Shown here one piece after another: positions 35,354 to 48,912 of a stretch of DNA of 64,000 bases. Within the stretch, counting starts at the first letter, position 1; each line of letters starts with the position of its first letter. The stretch spans positions 53,424,684 through 53,488,683 of the forward strand of contig OZ024827.1 in the NCBI GenBank assembly GCA_964016985.1, given 5' to 3'. The notes under the pieces are model-generated. The model was given only the letters and a program-made list of their open reading frames with translations. It did no database searches and had not been told where the DNA came from. The position numbers and the translations under genes are program-made. This stretch comes from Anodontia alba. Taxonomy: Eukaryota > Mollusca > Bivalvia > Lucinida > Lucinidae.

Positions 35354-36978
35354 CAGGGCTTCCATTAACTTTCAGACTCAGGAAGTCCCCGATTTCCTAC
35401 CCCTCAGATTTGGAAGTTCCACAGGAAAATCTAGGAAGTCCCACGGATGCCGCGGCAGGCTGCCCTTTGTTTAGCAAAACATAGGTTCTGATTTCAGTGT
35501 CACACAGAATCATCATGATCTATAATTCTTTCAGATGTGTTTTAAAAACGTCCTTATCGCTTAAAATTCGATCGCACCTTTTTGGAAAGCCTGTACTTGT
35601 ATGTTGGACCTTAGAGAAAGCATCAACATTGTTAAAACTACGCATTCGTTTCAAAGCCCAGAGAAGGGAAAAAATAAAATAAAATAAAACACGTGAGAGA
35701 AAAGCCCCAAAACATGTTTTCTTAAAAATAAACTATGCTGAAATTACTTTGCAGACATGTATATAATGAAATATTTGTTCGGACTGAAGCTGATCAACAT
35801 GAGCGAACGAGTTGCGTCCTTCACAAAATTGCGGGAAAACGGCGCTGACTCTAGTAACAACAAACAAATAAAATGCAGCCCTTGATGAAATACCAACAGC
35901 AATAACGTTCATTCGCGGAGAAAAGCAAGCAAAACCATCACAAATCGCCTAAATTTAGACTTACTTTGCGTCTTTTCCCCGCTGGTAAACAGCGCAACTG
36001 GAACGAGGCTACGCATTTAGAAACGGGTTTTCCGAAAAAGTTGACGAAAAATATGTTTTATTTTCATTTGAAAAATTGCTTTTGTTGTCATAGCATCATA
36101 GGAAAGACAAGCATAAGCTTCTAAAGTTGAATAGATTTAAATTTGTGTTTTGCGCATAATTGATATTTATTTATAGAATTTCACTCAGTAACTCCCAGAA
36201 GTGTTGAGGTGTTTTCAGACGACACACCTTCTTAGCAAAATAATAATTTAAGATTTTAAGGCCTGAATATTAGAACAATTAATGACTTCATATAATTTCA
36301 TTATTTTCTTCCAAAGATCATTTGTGTCAACGCATTTTTGATGCTTATTTCTGGTTCCGAATTTATCTATTTCCAGACAAGGAAAATCCGCTCGTCAAAA
36401 TTCAGTTGATTAGTGCTTCTTGTCTTTGTTTAACAAATAATCTGTTGAACGCGTCTTCCTGCTAAACTGATGCGCATGAAAGATTGTTTTATTTCTCATG
36501 ATAAAGCTGCCAGAATGTTTTAGAATATATAGCGCAACCTGGAAAATTCCCCCCGACCGAAAATTTTCGGGTTTTCGGGAACAAATATTTCGGTGTCGCA
36601 GGAGAAAGTTAAATTATACAAACATCAATTAATCAACTCAACACCCTTGACAAATACACGCAGTGATCACACAGCTATCAATAGGGTGCCGCGATATGTG
36701 ACACGGCTGTCAATAAAACTCCCGCAAGCGGAAAGTGGGATTTCCTTAAAAGCTCAGTGAACACAGGTAGGGAATTTCCGATAAGTAGGCGGGGCAAACA
36801 CATACAACTCGTTAAAAGTGGGCGGGCTTTTTGATAGTTTTGGATGTCTCAAGTATTGATTATGGTCGGACAAAAGAAATTTCGGAAGTCCGTGGTACGT
36901 CTTTCAAGTTCAATTTGGCCATCCGGTGGCAATCTCAGGGCGTAATATACGCCGTACGTCCGCTTAACGGAAGCCCTG
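35354..36978. mobile_element. hAT-like TIR element (non-autonomous)
   Basis: The ends are CAGGGCTTCCATTAA and TTAACGGAAGCCCTG. The direct repeat TAAGTAT flanks it (35347-35353, 36979-36985), 7 bp where hAT elements usually give 8. The 1625-bp interior shows no transposase domain. Confidence 0.7.
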
Positions 36979-36985
36979 TAAGTAT

Positions 36986-37386
36986 GGGAGTTCACAACCC
37001 CCTGGGGCGTGGCCAGTTTGGACCCCATGGGCTTGATTGGCAGGATTTATTTAGGGGACCACTAAACATTGCTACATACAAAATATATAAGCTGTGGGCC
37101 TCATGGTTTCAGAGAAGAAGTTTTTCCCATTATAAGTCTATGGGCGCTATATATGGGCATGGCAGCCATCTTGATTTACGGACAACGACCATTTGTACAT
37201 ATTTTCAATCCCCCTTTAACACAAGGCTCTTTATATAAAGTTTGAAGAAATTTGGCCCAGGGGTTTCAGAAAAGAAGTCATTCAAAGGTGTGAACGGGCG
37301 GACAGATGGACAGACAGATGGACAGACGGACAACAGACGGATAGTGATATCAATAGCTCATCCTGAGCCTTTAGCTCAGGTGAGCT
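36986..37386. mobile_element. End of 160-bp array element with family-1 right hairpin
   Basis: Continues the array broken at 35353, then a GGGCATGGCAGCCATCTTG block, a GGACAGACGGACAACAGACG strip and the hairpin AGCTCATCCTGAGC-CTTT-AGCTCAGGTGAGCTA. Its left end is not identified; it may be the right end of the element interrupted at 25643. Confidence 0.75.
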
Positions 37387-38189
37387 AAAAAGTTGCATGA
37401 AGATATCCCTAACGGTAACTGAATTATGGTGCGTGCAAGAATGTTTGAAAAAAATTAATGAAAGGGGCATAACTTGGAAACTAAGAAAGAGGAAACAATC
37501 ATTCTTGTGCATGACACGTCGCCGTGACCAAATACATATTCTTATAAAGTTGCATGAAGATATCCCTAATGGTTACGGAGTTATGTTGTGTACAAGAATT
37601 CTGGAAAAAATTAATCAAAGGAGCATAACATGGAAACTAAGAAAAGGGGAACAATCATTCTTGTGCGCGACACATCGTCCTGACCTGGAAAATAAGAATG
37701 GGGGAACAATCATTCTTGTGCGCAACACATCGTCCTGACCTAATACATATCCCAATAAAGTTGCATGAAGATATCCCTAACGGTTACTGAGTTATGGCGT
37801 GTACAAGAATGTTTGGAAAAAAATTAATCAAAGGGGTATAACTTGGAAACTAAGAAAGGGGAACCAATCATTCTTGTGCATGACAAGTTGTCGTGACCTA
37901 ATACCTATTGCTAAAAATTGCATGAAGATATTCTGAACTGTTACTGAATTATGGAGCGTACAAGCGTGTTTAGAAAAATTAATCAAAGGGGCATAACTTG
38001 GAAAATATGAAAGAGGGAACAGTCATTCTTGTGTGCAACACGTCGTCTTGACCTAATACATATTCCTATAAAATTGCATGAAGAGATCCTGAATGGTTAC
38101 TGAGTTATGGAGCGTACAAGAATGTTGAGGGACGGACAGACAGACAGGGCCATGCCATAATACGTCCATTTTTTCTAAACGGGCATATA
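37387..38189. repeat. Array of about 160 bp ending in a third-family hairpin
   Basis: Monomers contain AAGTTGCATGAAGATATCCC and GGGGCATAACTTGG. The end at 38123-38189 has GGGACGGACAGACAGACAGG, then a hairpin with ACGTCC opposite GGGCAT and ends ATATAA. Confidence 0.65.
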
Positions 38190-39360
38190 AAAACAAAACA
38201 AAGGGAGATAACTCCAATAATAAGAAAGCCAGAGTTATCATTCTTGTATGTGACACGTCATCTTGTCCTGTTCTACATTTCTACCAAGTATCATAAAAAT
38301 ACTGCAAAGGGTACTCGACTTACAGAGCGGACCAAAATCAAGGCATAATCAATGTCAAATATAATAAAGGGTGATAATGCCAAAAGTAAGAAAGGCAGAG
38401 TTGTCATTCTTGTACCTGACACCTTATCTTGTCCTGTCTACATTTCTACCAAGTACCATCAAAATATTCCGAAGGCTATTGGTGTTACAGAGCGGACATG
38501 AAATCTATATCAAACAAAACAAAGGGAGCTAACTCCAAAAGTAAGAAAGCCAGAGCTGTCATTCTTGTATGTGACATGTCGTCTTGTCCTGGTCTACATT
38601 TCTACCAAGTATCATCAAAATAATCTAAAGGGTATTCGACTTACGAAATAAATGCATAATCACGGTCAAATATAACAAAGGGAGATAACGTCAAAAGTAA
38701 GAAAGTCAGAGTTGTCATTCTTGTATGTGACACATTGTCTCATCCTGTTCTACATTTCTAACAAGTACCATCAAAATATTCCAAAGGGTATTAGAATTAC
38801 AGAGCGGACACAAAATCTATTTCAAACAAAAAGGGAAATAACTCCAAAAGTAAGAAAGCCAGAGTTGTCATTTTTGTACGCAACACATCGTCTTGTCCTG
38901 TTTTACAATTCTACCAAGTATCACCAACATATTCCAAAGGGTATTCAATATACAGAGCAGACACGAAATTAATGCATAATCACAGTCAAATATAACAAAG
39001 GGAGACAACACCAAAAGAAAGGTAGAGTTGTCATTCTTGTACGTGTCATCTCATCCTGTTCTACATTTCTACCAAGTACCATTAAAATATTCCAAAGGAT
39101 ATTCAAGTTAAAGAGCGGACATGAAATCTATTTCAAACAAAAACAAAGGTTGCTAACTCCAAAAGTAAGAAAGCCAGAGTTGTCACTCTTGTACACGACA
39201 CATCGTCTTGTCCTGTTCTACATTTCTACCAAGTATCATCAAAATATTCCAAAGGGTATTCAAGTTACAGAGCGGACAAGAAGTTTTATGCCGATGCGGA
39301 GGGGATCTGTCCCTAAAACAATATGTCCACCGCACCCTTTGGTAGGGGCGGGGACATAAT
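38190..39360. repeat. Array of about 150-300 bp units with its own terminal hairpin
   Basis: Monomers contain AAAGGGAGATAACTCC, TTGTCATTCTTGTA and TACATTTCTACCAAGTA. The right end near 39328-39360 pairs ATGTCC with GGACAT around a GGTAGGGGCGG loop. Confidence 0.65.
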
Positions 39361-40536
39361 TATATCCAAACCACATGCACATCCTCATACCATGAAAAAA
39401 ACACATGCAAAGTTTCATAACGATCGATACAAAACTGTAAGAGGAGTTGTGCTCACAATAGGTACCCACTGTCTATATATTGAGGGTGAAAAAAGACTAA
39501 GTTCACAATAAGGAACCACAGGGAGGAATTTAACCAAACTTGCTGCATGACTTCCCTGCATGGTAATGGTGTGTGAGGGCAACATTATTTTTCTGTCCAT
39601 ACATCCATCTGCCCATCATGCTATCTCCTCCTAAACCACTGGGTGGAACTTACCAAATTTGCTACATTTCCCCATGTGGTAAGGGTGTAAGAGCACAACA
39701 TTATTTTTCCTTCCATCTGTCCATCCATCTGTCCATCCATTTGTCCATGTAGCTATCTCCTCCTAGACTACTGGGCAGAATTTAACCAAACTTGCTACAT
39801 GACTTCCCCGCATGGTAAGGGCATAGCTTCAGATAAAAGGGAGTAACAGGAAAATATTTTCTTATTTCTCCACAAAAACATATGTTGTGGGTACTCATTA
39901 GAAGCACCTTGATAAAGGTGTGAAGAAAGCATGGGGATTTGCGATGGCATGCTATCGACTGTGCGGCCTAGTTGAAATCAGAGTTAAGGAGTCCCAATAT
40001 TTAGGTAAATACTGTGAGTAGGGTCAATGAACTGACTGCACAGATAACTGAAAACACAGATTTAGTTAGAGTATTCAGATGAAGAATTTTTTTATTTCAC
40101 CACAGTAATAAAACATCTTGGAATCTATACGGGTAGCACAATGTGAAAAACTCTGAGAATGTGCAAGTCCTAGTCCCTTTAACCCTTAGCATGCTCGCTA
40201 ATACTTTATTGCAGATGGCATTTTGAAATATTTTTCTTATTTTTCCTAGAAATTAGACTTTGACAGTTCATGCAAACTTTTTTGCATGAAATGGCAGTCT
40301 ATTATCTGAGCAAAATAATTTAAGTATGTATTCATACAAATGTTAATCAAACAACTTCAAACCCAGATAAACCCAGATTTTTTATTGCTTATAGGTATAT
40401 AATGTTAGATTTCCATATAGGTAAATTATCAATCTCCAGTTAGAGAGCGCTTTGCAAGAGAGATAAAAAAAGTTGCACTCCAGTGAATATTAATTAAAGC
40501 ACACCATTTAAAGCAACAGCTGAAACTAAGATTCTC
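39361..40536. repeat. Mixed unclassified repeats
   Basis: 39510-39830 holds two to three diverged copies of a block with CTATCTCCTCCTA and CCATCCATCTGTCC. From 40184 a different sequence begins TTAACCCTTAGCATGCTCG, which looks like a repeat end but has no partner here. No gene is seen. Confidence 0.5.
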
Positions 40537-40606
40537 TGTGGCATAAAGGTTGGCATGTCTGCTTTGTAATTAAGAAGGTTGAGGGTTTGATACCCATAGC
40601 AGGAAT
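40537..40606 (+). repeat. tRNA-like SINE head or tRNA pseudogene
   Basis: An A-box-like TGTGGCATAAAGGTTGGC is followed about 30 bp later by a B-box-like GGTTTGATACC (40584-40594). The cloverleaf stems are weak, so this is not a functional tRNA; a tRNA-derived SINE head is more likely. Confidence 0.45.
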
Positions 40607-43099
40607 ACACTTTTCAAACTTGTATTTTTGATGTTAAGATTTATAATCATACAAGAGGCCCATGGACCACAATTCGCTCACCTGATAAAAACAGCTATTG
40701 CATATCTGCAAATGCCATGCAACTTCTTCCAGTATGCCACAACAACTAGGACACAAATTTGACCATATCATAAAAAGGTCAAAGGTCATCCTAGTATCAT
40801 CATTTCAACAAATTTAGTAGACTTTGAGTCCTTGATGCTGTATACTAAGATTCAGCCTTAGAGCTTTCTTAGTTCTGGAAAAAAAGATTTTTAAGTGTTT
40901 TACCATATACTGGGCATGGTAGCCATCTTGTTCAATAGTGCAGAACCTTTTGAACAAATTGTCAACATCCTTTCGACAGAAGGTCCCATGTGAAATCTTG
41001 TTAAAACTGTTCAAGCTGTTTCAGAGAAGATATTTAAAGATTTCACAATTTTATACAAGTATTAAGCCCAAGGGCAAGGGCAGATAGCCCCCAAAATTTT
41101 GACAGTAGCTAAACAGTTTTACTACTTTAATCATACATTGTAAGTTTCAGCCATTAGTTTTTATTATCCATTAAGAAAATGATTTTCCAACATTTTCCCC
41201 ATACAAATGTATGGGGGCGCAAATTTGACCTTGCAGTAAATAGGTCAAAAGTCAATCTACAACCATCATTTGAATAAAATTGGTAGATTCTGAGTCCCCG
41301 ATGCTATATACCAAGATTCAGCCTCAAAGCTTTCTTAGTTCTGGAGAAGAAGATATTTAAGTGTTTTTACCATATTTGGGCATGGCGGCCATCTTGTTCA
41401 ATGGCGCAGAACCATTTGAACAAATTGTCAATACCCTTTCAACAGAAAGTCCCATGCGAAATCTAGTGAAAATTGCTAAAAACCGTTTCAGAGAAGAAGG
41501 TATTTAAAAACAAGATGGCAGCCAAAGTGGCCATGTTGGATTTCTGATTGGCACAAAATCTTAACTTTTTTTGACCTAGAGGTCATCCTGTTGCTACAGT
41601 GGAAGTTTCAACTCAAATTGCCCAATGGTTTGGGAGAATAAGTCTAAAATCGATTTTCAAAATGGTGGCTGTGGTGGTCATTTTGGATTTTCAATCAACA
41701 CGATTTTAACTATTTTTATATTTACTGATCAGCCTCTTACTCCATCATAAGTTTTGACTTAATTTGCAGTGGTTTGCGAGGAGATGTCAAAAATAGGTTT
41801 TCAAGATGGCTGCTGTGGGAGCCATCTTGGATCTCAAATTCGCACAATTTTAGCTATTTTCAATATAGAGGTCATCCTGCTGCTATAGTGTAAGTTTAAA
41901 CTCAAATCGCCCTACCATTTGGGAGAAGAAGTCAAAATTCGGTTTTCAAGATCACGGCTATGGTGGCCATTTTGGATTTGCAATTGGCATGATTTTAGTT
42001 TATTTTTCATCTACACGTCAACCTGTTGCTACATCTTAAGTTTAAACTTAATTTGCCTTAATGTCGAAAACAGATTTTCAAGATGGCAGCTGTGGCTGCC
42101 ATCTTGGATTTCCTATCAACACGATTTTAGCTTATTTCCATCCTGAAGTCGTCCTGTTGCTATAGAGCAAGTTTCGACTCAAATCAACCAAAGGTTTAGG
42201 AAGAGATGTCCAAAACTGATTTTGGAGATGGTGGCTCTGAAGGCCATCTTGGATTTTGGACCTGCTCAGTTTTAGCTGTTTTTTGTCTACTAGGTGCCTT
42301 AATGCTCCTCATCAAGTTTCAACTCCAATTGAATCATAGTCTTGAGAGGAGATGTCTAAAATATGAATTATCAACAACTCCCCATATAAATGTATAGGGC
42401 CCATACAAATGCATGGGGAAGCAAATCTGACCTTGCCGTAAAAAGGTCAAATGTCAACATAGGAACATCTTTATACAATTTTGGTAGACCTCCCGTTCTC
42501 GTTCATTTGTACAAAGATTAGGCCCTAAGGCTAACATGGGTCTGGAGAAGAAGATTTTAAAGGTTTTTACCATATATGGGCATGGCAGCCCTCTTGGTCA
42601 ATGGACCGTGACCATTTTAGCAATCTTTTGTTCCCCCACCCCAAGGAGGCTCCACATGAAATTTGAGCAACATTGGTCCAGCGGCTTCAAAGGAGAAGTT
42701 GTTTGAAATTCTCAACATTTTCCCATATAAATGTATAGGGCCCATGCATAGGGAAGCAAACTTGACCTTGTCGTTAAAAGGTCAAATGTCAATGTATGAT
42801 CATCATTTTAGCAACCCCCGTCTCCGATGATTTGTGCAAAGGTTCAGCCCCAAGGCATCTTTGGGTCTGGAGTAGAAGATTTTTAAAGGTTTTTACCATA
42901 TATGGGTATGGTGGCCATCTTGGTCAATGGACTGCAACCATTTAAGCAATCTTTTGTCCCCCCAGCTCAAGGAGGCTTCACATGGAATTTGAGCAACACT
43001 GGCTCAGCAGCTTCAGAGGAGAAGTTGTTTGAAATTCTCAACATTTTTCCCCATACAAATGTTTTGGGCCAATACAAATGCACAGGGAAGGAAACTTGA

Positions 43100-45381
43100 T
43101 TGATTGATTGTGTTGGTGTTTAACGACACGTCAACCCTTGTGGGTCATTTTGTGTCGTCTTCCAGAGAAAGGGAGAAGAGAGATAGAAGAAATAGTATAG
43201 GAGATGAAATAGATTGGACAGGGGAGAAATGTACATGAATGACATTGAAGAAACAGAAGAAGAACAAGAGGCTCACGGGCCACGGTTCGCTCACCTGAGT
43301 GACATAGCCACTGCAGACATGCAGATGTTCCCAATAATATATGCAAAGATTCAGCCATAAGGCATCCTCGGTTTTGGAGAATAAATGTTTAAATGTTTTT
43401 TTCCCATACAAATGCATACTGAAGCAAACTTGTACGACCATTATTTTAGCAACTTTGGTAGACCTCCTGTCCCCGATGATTTAAGCAAAGATTCAGCCCC
43501 AAGGCATCCTCGGTTCTGGAGGAGAAGATTTTTAAAGGTTTTTACCATATATGGGCATGGCGGCCATCTTGGTCAATGAACCGCGACCATTTTAGCAATC
43601 TTTAATCCCCCCAACCTAAGGAGGCTCCATATGAAATTTGTGCAAAATTGGCCCAGAGGCTCCAGAGGAGAAGTCGTTTGAAATTCTGAATATTTTTCCC
43701 ATACAAATGCATAAGGAAGCAAAATTGACCTCAAGGTAAAAAGGTCAAATGTCAATGTACGACCATTATTTTAGCAACTTTGGTAGACCTCCAGTTTCCG
43801 ATGATATATGTAAAGATTCAGCCTAAAGGCATCCTCGGTTTTGGAGAACAAGACTTTTAAAGGTTTTTCCCATACAAATGCATAGGGAAGCAAACTTGAC
43901 CTTGCCGTAAAAAGGTCAAATGTCAATATACAACATTTATTTTAGCAATTTTGGTAGACCTCCCGTCCCCAATGACTTATGCAAAGATTCAGCCCCAAGG
44001 CATCCTCGGTTCTGGAGAAGAAGATTTTTAAAGGTTTTTACCATATATGGGCATGGCCGCCACCTTGGTCAATGAACTGCGACCATTTAAGCAATCTTTC
44101 ATTCCCCCAACCTAAGGAGGCTCCATATGAAATTTGTGCAAAATTGGCCCAGAGGCTCCAGAGGAGAAGTCGTTTGAAATTCTGAATATTTTTCTCATAC
44201 AAATGCATAAGGAAGCAAAATTGACCTCAAGGTAAAAAGGTCAAATGTCAATGTACGACCATTATTTTAGAAACTTTGGTAGACCTCCAGTTTCCGATGA
44301 TATATGTAAAGATTCAGCCTAAAGGCATCCTCAGTTTTGGAGAACAAGATTTTTAAAGGTTTTTCCCATACAAATGCATAGGGAAGCAAACTTGACCTTG
44401 CCGTAAAAAGGTCAAATGTCAATATACACCAATTATTTTAGCAATTTTGGTAGACCTCCCGTCCCCAATGACTTATGCAAAGATTCAGCCCCAAGGCATC
44501 CTCGGTTCTGGAGAAGAAGATTTTTAAAGGTTTTTACCATATATGGGCATGGAGGCCATCTTGGTCAACTAACACCAACCATTTTAGCAATCTTTCATTC
44601 CCCCCACCTAAGGAGGCTCCATATGAAATTTGAGCAAAATTGGCCCAGAGGCTCCAGAGAAGAAGTCGTTTGAAATTCTGAACATTTTTCCCATACAAAT
44701 GCATAAGGAAGCAAAATTGACCTTACCATAAAAAGGTCAAATGTCAATATACGACCATTATTTTAGCAACTTTGGTAGACCTCCAGTTTCCAATGATATA
44801 TGTAAAGGTTCAGCCATAAGGCATCCTCGGTTTTGGAGAACAAGATGTTTAAAGGTTTTTCTCATACAAATGCATAGGGAAGCAAACTTGACCTTGCCGT
44901 AAAAAGGTCAAATGTCAATATACGATATTTATTTTAGCAATTTTGGTAGACCTCCCATCTCCGATGATTTATGCAAAGATTCAGTCCCAAGGCATCCTTG
45001 GTTCTGGAGAAGAAGATTTTTAAAGGTTTTTACCATATATGGGCATGGCGGCCATCTTGGTCAATGGTCCGCGACCATTTTAGCAATTATTCGGTCCCCC
45101 AACCTAAGGAGGCTCCATATGAAATTTGAGCAAAATTGGTTCAGGGGCTTCAGAGGAGAAGTTGTTTGAAGACGGACGGACCGACGGACGGATGGACGAC
45201 GGACGAAAAGTGATCACAATAGCTCATCCTGTGCATAGCTCAGGTGAGCTAAAAAAAACAGTCCCCCTCTACCCTTACCTGCTGCAAGGACAGCAGGCCT
45301 TGCCCAACTGTAAGCCAATATCACTTGGACGCCCCAGTGACACAAGATACACGACACCTTTGCCTCACCCAACCACCCGCA
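43100..45381 (-). mobile_element. SINE, split by a family-1 insertion
   Basis: The two parts (43100-43263 and 45252-45381) total 294 bp and correspond to the full-length SINE at 28266-28560. The 12-bp direct repeat AAGGAAACTTGA lies at 43088-43099 and 45382-45393. The (TTGA)n end at the left shows minus orientation. Confidence 0.9.
43264..45251. mobile_element. Family-1 element inside the SINE
   Basis: The left end is ACAAGAGGCTCACGGGCC and the right hairpin ends GAGCTA. The interior is the composite 490-bp array. The insertion lies in the A-rich strand of the SINE's pyrimidine tract. Rejoining the SINE halves gives a sequence collinear with the uninterrupted copy, without a duplicated target. 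Confidence 0.88.
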
Positions 45382-46858
45382 AAGGAAACTTGACCTTGCC
45401 ATAAAAAGGTCAAACATCAAGGAATGACCATTGTTTTAGCAACTTTGGTGGACCTACTGTCCCCGAAGATTTGTACAAAGATTCAGCTCCCAGGCATCTT
45501 CGGTTCTGGAGAAGATTTTAAAAGGTTTTTACCATATATGGGCATGGCGGCCATCTTGGTCAATGGACCATGACCATTTTAGCAATCTTTCGTTCCCCCA
45601 ACCTAAGGAGTGGCCATATGAAATTTGAGCAAAATTGGCTCAGCCACTTCAGAGGAGAAGTTTGAAAATGTTAACAGAGGCTCGGACAACTGACAAAAAG
45701 TGATCACTATAGCTCATCCTGAGCATAGCTCAGGTGAGCTAACTAGATAAAGTGCCCAGTGGGGCACGTATACTCCCGACCAGCGCTACCGCCACTTTTT
45801 AAAGAGCACAAAGTATGTAGCTTTGACTCTGGAGATGGCAGTTGTATGCTATATGTTATAACATTGAAAAAATTCAATCACACATAATATGAAGCCCTTG
45901 ACCTCAAAGGTCAGGCACAGGTGCAGGGATTGAGTTAAATAAAACTTTAGCCCTATAACTATCACCATATACCAGTGAAATAAATCAGTCTTTATAATAT
46001 AAGCAAAAATGACATTTGTATGAAAAGTCTGTGACCTTGACTTAAAAGCCATGCACCAGCTTGGGGATGGTGCCGAGAAAAACTTTAGACCTATATATAC
46101 CATCATGCTAAATATTAATGAAACCAACAAAAGGGTCTTCATAATATAGCTATATAAATTTTAATGAAAATTTTAAGGTGACCTGCCTACTCAATGCCCT
46201 CTACATATTGGTAAAGTATCACAAAAATATCTTAAAGAATTTTTAGAGTTATTGCCCGCACAAGATTTAAATAACCAAGAGAGAAAACTGCAGAATGGAG
46301 TCAGTTAGAGTGTCATTCTTGAATGTGATATCCCTACTCAATGTCCTCTACATACTGGTGAAGTATCATGAAAATATCTTAACGTGTTTTAAAGTTATGG
46401 TTCACACAAAATTTTTACAATTCTGGAGACAAGAGGAGATAACTCATGGACCAAGTCAGTTAGATCTTTCTTGTACCTGACACCCCTACCAAATGCCCTC
46501 TACAACCTGACAGTTTCCTGAAAATAGCTCAAAGGGTAGTTAGGAGTTATGGGGTGCACAATTACGCATTTATGGACAGACAGATGGATGGATGGACGGA
46601 TGGATTCTATGCTGACAGCTATATCCCCTAAACCTCTCGGTAGGAGGATAACGAAATTCAACAAAAGGTCTTGATGGTATAGCTATATAAACTTAGATGC
46701 ATTTTTTTTTACTTTTATGTGAAATTTCTAAGTCTATGACCTTGACCTCAAGGTCAAACCCCGGGATGGGGATGATGCTTAGTAAAACTCTAGACCTATA
46801 TCTACCAACATGTAAAATATAAATGAAATTCCTTAAAGGGTCTTGATGGTATAGCTAT

Positions 46859-48111
46859 CAGGGCTCGGGGAAACCGAAAAAATAGCCGGTCTGGACCGAA
46901 ATTAAGAATTCTGGACCGATTTCAAACACCCCAAAACGCTAATAAATCGGTCCAACAGGTTTGTGTCTTGAACCCCATTTATCCCGAACCAACCAATTTT
47001 CACGAATCAATGATGTCTACAAACGGTCAAGTCTTCCCAAACTGACAACGTCCGCGCACCTTTTAAATGCGATATTATGGTAGTTAAAAGGCTCTAAACG
47101 GTCATTTGACGTGTATATTGGAGAGACAGCTGAATAACGGCAACCTACCGCAGCACAAATTAATTACGTCATTATCCAAACATTGTCAAAAACTCAACAC
47201 TTCACTGACCTTTGTGCGGTAAATCATCAGTAACGGTAGTCTGATAATTAATCCGTTTGTGTGACACGTGTGAATACACTGAGACTGCAAAACATCCAGG
47301 TGCAGTCGGCGTGTCCAAAAAGATCAGAGGTCGCTTTACTGAGAGTGATAAAAGAATGCACCGCTTGAACGCACCCGTTTTCTTCCTCTTCTTTTTTGTT
47401 TTGATCAACACGGTTTGTCGGTCCCAGATTCGATAAATGAATTCCCAAACCGTGTACGTCCTGATCAGATGTCGCATACAACGGCATCTGATCTGGGTAT
47501 TATTGATTGCTTCTTTTTTTTTTTTTTTTTTGTTGATTGCCGTAACACGCGAGTATAATTCAAGGTAGATTTCATAGTAAAAATAAGTAATGCACCACTT
47601 GCGCTAGACAAGATTGATCAGTGCTTAAAATTTAAGCAGCCTGATCAAATCTTGAAACATTGAAAACTGCAAAACCGCCCGTGGCGCAGGCCTTTTTTAT
47701 TAGATCTAATTAGGTCCATGAAAGTCGTTTCGTTCCGTCTCTCCTGTTTCCCGCCGTCTTCGCGCTTATACAAGATGGGAATCACTTGTTTATAAATAGT
47801 TTAGGAAAACCCTGCGGAGGTGGAAATAAAACAAAACCGTTTTTTTTTTGTTTTTTTTCTTCTTTCTTTTTACATACCTGACTGTATTTATTGATGATGC
47901 TAGCTTTGATCATGCTCTTTATATACCCGGACTTCCGTCATATAACGGAGTTGAGGTGTATTATTTAAAAGGAGTTATAATAAGACTGCCAATTGTCATT
48001 AGTTTTCGTGACAGGTGATATATACATATTTTCTTTTTTGGAAATGGGCTCATTGATGACGTCATCGTCATCGGCTGGACCGATTCAGATTTCAAAATTT
48101 CCAGAGCCCTG
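46859..48111. mobile_element. hAT-type non-autonomous element
   Basis: The ends are CAGGGCTCGGGG and CCAGAGCCCTG, with the 8-bp direct repeat ATAGCTAT at 46851-46858 and 48112-48119, the hAT signature. The 1253-bp interior repeats GGTCTGGACCGA/CTGGACCGAT motifs near both ends and shows no transposase. Confidence 0.88.
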
Positions 48112-48663
48112 ATAGCTATATAAACATAAACAGAAAAATGTTGACTTCTTTATGAAAATTCTGTGACCTTGACCCCAAGGTTATCCCTTGGGATAGGGTT
48201 GGTGCTGATAAAAACTTAAGCCCTATATCTACCATCAGGCCAAATATGAAAGAAACCAAAGGGTCTTCATAATATAAGGTCTTATAAACTTTAACGTAAA
48301 AACTTTGACCCTAAGACAAAAATAAAGTATGAACGAATAATGCTTCAACGAATGGATGGACAGACAAACAGATTCTTTGCTGACAGCTATATCCACTAAA
48401 CCGTTCAGTTAGGGGATAATGAAATTTATCAAAAGGTCTTATGATATGGCTATATAAACTTAAACGCAAAAATTTTTACTTTTATATGAAAATTCTAAGT
48501 TTGTGACCTTGACCTGAGGTGGGGATCATGCTGAGTAAGACTCTAGGCCGATATCTACCAACATGTCAAATATAAATGAAATTCCTCAAGGGTCTTGATG
48601 ATATAGCTATATAAACTTAAACACAAAAAACTTTGACTTTTTTATGATGAAAATTCTAAGTCC

Positions 48664-48685
48664 GTGACCTTGACCCCAAGGTCAC
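48664..48685. promoter_or_regulatory. Perfect inverted half-site pair
   Basis: GTGACCTTG, a 4-bp spacer, then CAAGGTCAC: an exact inverted repeat containing two nuclear-receptor-like half-sites. It recurs in weaker form in neighbouring monomers. Confidence 0.4.
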
Positions 48686-48912
48686 CCCCGGGGTGGGGAT
48701 GGTGCTGATATAAACTTTAGACCTATATCTACCATCATAACAAATATGAATGAAATCCATCAAAGAAATCCATCAAAGGGTCTTCAAAATATGAGGTCTT
48801 ATACACTTTAACGCAAAAACTTTGACCTTGTGACGGAAAGACGAACAAACGAATGAATGAACATACGAACATATGTACGAACGAACGGACGAACGGAAAA
48901 GCGAAAACATTA

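Larger units (their letters stand above)
40651..45741. mobile_element. Family-1 element hosting a SINE and a second family-1 element
   Basis: The left end is ACAAGAGGCCCATGGACC (one hairpin mismatch); the right hairpin ends GAGCTA at 45741. Inside are a leader also seen at 53555, diverged monomers with GGCGGCCATCTTG and a composite 490-bp array. A SINE at 43100-45381 interrupts the array, and a further element (43264-45251) interrupts the SINE. AGGTCAAAGGTCA at 40775-40787 is an exact nuclear-receptor DR1 motif. Confidence 0.8.

Noticed and set aside
40537..40606. Functional tRNA gene
   Set aside because: A and B boxes are approximate and the stems do not pair well; treated as a SINE head or pseudogene.
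47202..47487. Two overlapping minus-strand frames in the hAT element
   Set aside because: No BED finger, RNase-H-like or dimerisation motif seen; probably chance frames in a non-autonomous element.
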